From contig NZ_CP083740.1 of assembly GCF_020150455.1 (NCBI RefSeq), positions 3,100,001-3,164,000 of the forward strand: a stretch of 64,000 bases of DNA, read 5' to 3'. Position numbers and translations under genes: made by a program. Origin of the DNA: Bremerella sp. TYQ1 (GTDB lineage: Bacteria > Planctomycetota > Planctomycetia > Pirellulales > Pirellulaceae). Under the pieces are notes generated by a model. The model was given only the letters and a program-made list of their open reading frames with translations, searched no databases and was not told the DNA's origin. This document shows, piece after piece, positions 62,179 through 64,000 of this stretch (its first letter is position 1; every line of letters starts with the position of its first letter).

Positions 62179-62212
62179 GCGAGCACGCTCTCGGGGTGTG
62201 CTCGCTTTTTTT
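62179..62212 (+). terminator. Intrinsic terminator after the prepilin-like gene
   Basis: GCGAGCAC (62179-62186) pairs with GTGCTCGC (62198-62205) around an 11-base loop, followed by TTTTTTT (62206-62212). Confidence 0.85.
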
Positions 62213-62219
62213 ACTGAAT

Positions 62220-62624
62220 ATGACCGAACCCCATACCATCCGTCTCAACGGTCCGTGGGAAATGATCGCCGGGGTTCCAGACGAACCGACTCGCGTGAAG
62301 CTTCCCGCTGCCTGGCCGCAGATCATTCAAGCGGCACGTTCGAGCTCGATTGTTCTGCAGCGATGGTTCCATCGCCCGACAGGGATCGACGACGGTAGCG
62401 TCGTCCAATTGAAGCTCGCAGAACTTCCCTTTTCAGGATCGATCTCACTGAACGATACCAGCCTGGGCATGTTTCCGGCGCAAAAGGAACATGCCCTGGA
62501 CGTTGGCGATCATTTAACAGATCGGTGCTGTCTGACCATCTCGGTAGGCGAAGTCGCTGAACTGTCAGAGACTATTCCGACTCCGCAGATTTCGCTGGCG
62601 ATTCTTCCGCCTCAGTCGCATTAG
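62220..62624 (+). CDS. Small beta-sandwich-like protein, function unknown
   Basis: This 134-residue protein has the pattern IRLNGPWEMIAG, LQRWFHRPTGI, VVQLKLAELPFSGSISLNDTSLG, which recalls the sugar-binding jelly-roll that opens GH2-type glycosidases, but the catalytic part is missing. It starts 8 bases after the terminator at 62179-62212, so it must be transcribed separately or by read-through. Its 3' end overlaps the convergent antiporter gene by 53 bases. No signal peptide. Confidence 0.6.
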   Translation: MTEPHTIRLNGPWEMIAGVPDEPTRVKLPAAWPQIIQAARSSSIVLQRWFHRPTGIDDGSVVQLKLAELPFSGSISLNDTSLGMFPAQKEHALDVGDHLTDRCCLTISVGEVAELSETIPTPQISLAILPPQSH

Positions 62625-64000
62625 ACTCGTTCGACTTCGTCGGCGGTTTGACCGGCTCAGGTCGAGCATCGATCAACGCGATGATCGTTTGCCCTGCTTT
62701 AGGAACGAAACTGTCGTCCGCAGTAACCATTCGCAGACGATTCGTTTCCGTGATCACAAACAACAACGTGGCTGACTCGCCATGGGTTTGCTGGAAGTCG
62801 TGGTAGGTAAACTCTTCGGTGATCGAAGTCTTTTTAAACTGGGCCCCCGCGGTCACACGCCGGGCAATTTTATAGAAGTCGAGCCCATGCCCGAAGATCA
62901 CGCGACCCCGCAAATGATCCGAGACCGACTGACGTTTGCCAGACCCTGAATCCCACGGGCTGAGTTGGTAGACCTCTTTACGGCCGAACAAATGGGTGAA
63001 TTCCATGCAAGCGAGCGAGTTCACCTCGTCGTTCGGCGTGGCCGCTAAAAGCCGGCCGATACCGCCCAGGTTCAACTCTTCGCTGACGAAGTCGGAAAGA
63101 ATACTCGCACACTGGGCCGGTAAATTCTGCATCCGAGCGGCAGTGATATTGCGGAAGTTCGTATCGACCAACATCACGTGAAACCCAGCACTTTTGATCA
63201 CGACGGCCAGTTCGCGAATCCAGCGATCTGCCCCGGCAATCAGCACACCCTGAGGGGCTGGACTAGCGAGTCCCAGCCAGCGTGCGACCGGGGAAGCAGT
63301 CAAACCGTAAAACGTCACCGTGCCGACAATCACCATGAAAACGACCGGCACGACGAGCGTTCCCTCAGGAATGCCACCGATCTCGTGCAAGTCGAGTGAT
63401 TCGGCATGATGGGCGAGTTCAAACGAGAAAATCGAACCGACCGCGGCCGCCACAATACCACGCGGGGCCATGAAGCAAAGGAACACCTTTTCCCGCCAAT
63501 TCAGCCCGCTTCCGAGCGTCGAAAGAAACACCGACGCCGGGCGAACGATCACAATCAAGATCGCCACGAACAGCAGACCCATCCAGCCCACTTCTAATAA
63601 CGTCGTCAACGAGACTCGTGCGGCAAGCACGATGAACAAGCAGGAAATCAAGAGTACGCGGAGGTTCTCTTTAAACTCAAAGATATGCCGCACGGGGATG
63701 TGCTTCTGATTCGCCATCAGCAGCCCCAGCACGGTAACCGTCAACAAACCAGACTCGCTCTGGATGTAATTCGAGATCGCGAAAACAGAAAGCAACACGG
63801 CCAGAATGAACGCGTTGTGCAGAAAATCTGGAATCCAGTAGCTCTTCAGCGAAAAGATCATCATGTAGGCGGTCAAAACGCCCAGGACAACACCCACGAG
63901 TATTGTCTTAGCAATCGACCACATCGGCGTGGCCCAAGTTGCCCCTTCGCCGGTCTGCATGATGAACTCGAACACGAGAACCGCCAAAACGGCCCCGATC
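62572..64000 (-). CDS. Cation:proton antiporter with TrkA-N-like domain, C-terminal part; runs off the window
   Basis: The visible 475 residues are the later membrane helices of a CPA-type Na+(K+)/H+ antiporter, a conserved loop (LCFMAPRGIVAAAVGSIF) and a C-terminal soluble half. The soluble half shows a Rossmann-like dinucleotide fold (GVLIAGADRWIRELAVVIKSAGFHVMLVDTN) as in TrkA-N domains that control K+ efflux systems, then TrkA-C-like sequence, and a short Pro/Glu/Ser-rich tail. The reading frame is open to the last base, so the start lies beyond the window. It ends convergently with the small jelly-roll-like gene. Confidence 0.85.
   Translation of the reverse strand, partial: IGAVLAVLVFEFIMQTGEGATWATPMWSIAKTILVGVVLGVLTAYMMIFSLKSYWIPDFLHNAFILAVLLSVFAISNYIQSESGLLTVTVLGLLMANQKHIPVRHIFEFKENLRVLLISCLFIVLAARVSLTTLLEVGWMGLLFVAILIVIVRPASVFLSTLGSGLNWREKVFLCFMAPRGIVAAAVGSIFSFELAHHAESLDLHEIGGIPEGTLVVPVVFMVIVGTVTFYGLTASPVARWLGLASPAPQGVLIAGADRWIRELAVVIKSAGFHVMLVDTNFRNITAARMQNLPAQCASILSDFVSEELNLGGIGRLLAATPNDEVNSLACMEFTHLFGRKEVYQLSPWDSGSGKRQSVSDHLRGRVIFGHGLDFYKIARRVTAGAQFKKTSITEEFTYHDFQQTHGESATLLFVITETNRLRMVTADDSFVPKAGQTIIALIDARPEPVKPPTKSNESNATEAEESPAKSAESE

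Overview
The window looks like chromosome of a planctomycete, most likely a member of the Pirellulaceae (Blastopirellula/Bremerella/Rhodopirellula type). The signs are family-level: a planctomycete cytochrome c (PSC) protein, a DUF1549/DUF1553 (PSCyt2/PSD1) protein next to a Tat-exported DUF1501 protein, two large serine/threonine kinases, ABC-2 permeases beginning with the GPVFTREA motif, many secreted or lipoprotein TPR proteins, and frequent TTG/GTG starts. I saw no tRNA, rRNA, CRISPR array, prophage or insertion sequence, and no obviously foreign block. Most genes sit in small operons or tight convergent pairs.

Layout. 1-1473 is the 5' part of metH (minus strand). 1.8-6.7 kb is a plus-strand cluster: a single-pass membrane protein, a ParA/BY-kinase-like protein with a degenerate P-loop, an ExeA-like AAA ATPase and a GT-C type glycosyltransferase, perhaps an envelope polysaccharide or secretion module. 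6.7-12.2 kb holds a HEAT-repeat exported protein, an FAD oxidoreductase, a CheB methylesterase without visible che partners, thiO and a glutaredoxin. 12.5-22.2 kb holds two Ser/Thr kinases, an HELGH protein, a diheme PSC protein, a His-rich lipoprotein, a Gly/Tyr-rich TPR protein and an M42-type peptidase. 22.4-30.7 kb holds membrane proteins, a very Cys-rich exported protein, an intergenic region with two intrinsic terminators (possible small RNA), an LpqC-type esterase, two CNNM/CorC-like proteins and an ABC-2 permease.

30.9-37.6 kb is a probable operon with an ECF sigma factor, an anti-sigma-like membrane protein, an exported coiled-coil protein, a PSCyt2/PSD1 protein, a DUF1501 protein and a Spy-like protein, closed by a clear terminator. 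37.8-40.8 kb is an overlapping pair of DUF697-type membrane GTPases. 41-50.7 kb holds mostly single genes: a secreted alpha-toroid-like protein, DUF1801, deoC, a diheme peroxidase, a YeiH transporter with a 66-residue partner, an App1-like phosphatase, small conserved proteins, a TPR lipoprotein and a DUF2582 winged helix.

50.9-58.9 kb (minus) is the most interesting block: a 1086-residue exported TPR protein, an ExbB/TolQ protein, an ExbD/TolR protein, and a 1095-residue membrane protein with a Gln/Glu-rich helical stalk and a C-terminal squalene-cyclase-like toroid. The gene order and architecture resemble a Tol/TonB energised envelope machine in which the TolA/TonB role is filled by an unusual protein. 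59.3-64 kb holds an SDR epimerase behind a leader hairpin, a very large prepilin-like protein, a small jelly-roll-like protein and the 3' part of a cation:proton antiporter gene.

All calls come from reading the translated sequence. No database search was run, so family names without a quoted motif should be taken as recognition by eye.
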